From: DASTEQ01 sp040905185
GTDB taxonomy: Bacteria; Chloroflexota; Limnocylindria; QHBO01
Assembly: GCA_040905185.1 (NCBI GenBank)
Contig: JBBDRZ010000001.1
Span: 62,001-126,000 of the forward strand
DNA length: 64,000 nucleotides
Direction of reading: 5' to 3'
In this document: piece by piece, positions 63,589 through 64,000 of the stretch
How positions within the stretch are numbered: position 1 is the first letter of the stretch
Layout: every line of letters starts with the position of its first letter
Made by a program: the position numbers and the translations under genes
The notes under the pieces: model-generated
Seen by the model: only the letters and a program-made list of their open reading frames with translations
Databases searched by the model: none
What the model was told of the DNA's origin: nothing

Positions 63589-64000
63589 CGGACGAGGTCG
63601 TCGTCGAGCGCGGCAGCACGGCGGGCGATCCGGGGCATGCGGTCAGGATCGAGGTCGGGGCCTTCGGGCCGTGGGAGACGAACGCGTACCTGGTCTGGGA
63701 CGGCCGCTCGGACGAGGCGCTGGTGATCGACCCGGGGATGGGCGCCGCCGCTGCACTCACGGCGCGAGCGGCGGACATCGGTCTGCGCATCCACCTCATC
63801 GCCAACAGCCATGGGCACATCGACCACATCTTTGACAACGCCGCCTTGAAACGAGCCAGCGGAGCGCCGCTGGGCATCCATCCCGACGATGCGTATCGGC
63901 TAAGCGGGGAGAACATCTACGGCTTCGAGGTCGAAGCAAGCGTGGCCGAGCAGGAGCTCCGAGAGGGGGACAGCCTGGCCATCGGTGATCTGCGGTTCGG
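63585..64000 (+). CDS. Metallo-beta-lactamase-fold hydrolase (3' end outside window)
   Basis: The first 138 residues of an MBL-fold protein are visible. The N-terminal strand (GPWETNAYLVWDG) and LVIDPGMG are typical of glyoxalase II-like hydrolases. The metal motif is SHGHIDHI (about 71), fitting HxHxDH. The substrate cannot be assigned and the C-terminal metal ligands are not in the window. ATG 63585 overlaps the lipB stop, suggesting the same operon. Confidence 0.8.
   Translation, partial: MTDEVVVERGSTAGDPGHAVRIEVGAFGPWETNAYLVWDGRSDEALVIDPGMGAAAALTARAADIGLRIHLIANSHGHIDHIFDNAALKRASGAPLGIHPDDAYRLSGENIYGFEVEASVAEQELREGDSLAIGDLRF

Overview
The window is about 70% GC, densely packed and almost wholly coding. 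It has the look of a chromosomal backbone: no transposase, integrase, phage structural gene, CRISPR array or rRNA was seen. The gene set points to a high-GC, Gram-positive-like lineage, most probably Chloroflexota (Limnocylindria/Ellin6529-like). The clues are an FhaA/FhaB/SEDS/PBP block shared with Actinobacteria, a valS T-box leader, a DUF2342 zincin, CpaE-like ATPases, cyanophycin genes and many leaderless-type promoters. The phylum is an inference; the function calls do not depend on it.

Layout. 1-8.9 kb: a truncated cyclase/AAA regulator, the MrfA-MrfB DNA-repair pair, a PfkB sugar kinase, a small unknown protein, a divergent YchF-like NTPase and a D-2-hydroxyacid dehydrogenase that appears to start at CTG. 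8.9-17 kb, minus strand: DUF2342 zincin, MurI, a CpaE-like ATPase, a methyltransferase, a membrane protein, a UvrD helicase fused to an Fe-S nuclease, and DUF4446. 17-20 kb: a small membrane protein, RarA and a class-V aminotransferase. 20-28.7 kb: a probable long minus-strand unit FhaA-FhaB-RodA-PBP followed by MoxR-DUF58-transglutaminase (cell wall and envelope). 28.8-36.4 kb: zinc-ribbon proteins, FmdB, a second CpaE-like ATPase, ValS with its T-box leader, and a coiled-coil protein. 36.5-42 kb: ClpX, ClpP, trigger factor, tRNA-Leu(UAG), two small membrane-associated proteins, a DUF3105 protein and tRNA-Lys(CUU). 42-45.9 kb: a paired M16 peptidase (active plus inactive subunit) and a J-domain protein. 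45.9-52.6 kb: a cyanophycin locus (CphB, CphA, and a CphA-like Mur ligase that lacks the ATP-grasp module) with a divergent M20 peptidase. 52.6-64 kb: a thioesterase, then a complete 2-oxoacid dehydrogenase complex (E3, E1alpha, E1beta, E2), a secreted Pro-rich protein, a GGDEF/HD-GYP protein, LipA, a DinB-like protein, LipB and a truncated MBL-fold hydrolase. LipA and LipB make the lipoyl group needed by the E2 in the same region.

Expression signals. Many first genes have a TANNNT -10 box 6-10 nt before the start codon, which predicts leaderless mRNAs. Genes inside operons mostly overlap by 4 nt (ATGA, GTGA or CTGA). Three convergent gene pairs share the palindromic stop CTAG. The most unusual item is the cyanophycin locus with an N-domain/Mur-domain protein missing the central ATP-grasp domain.
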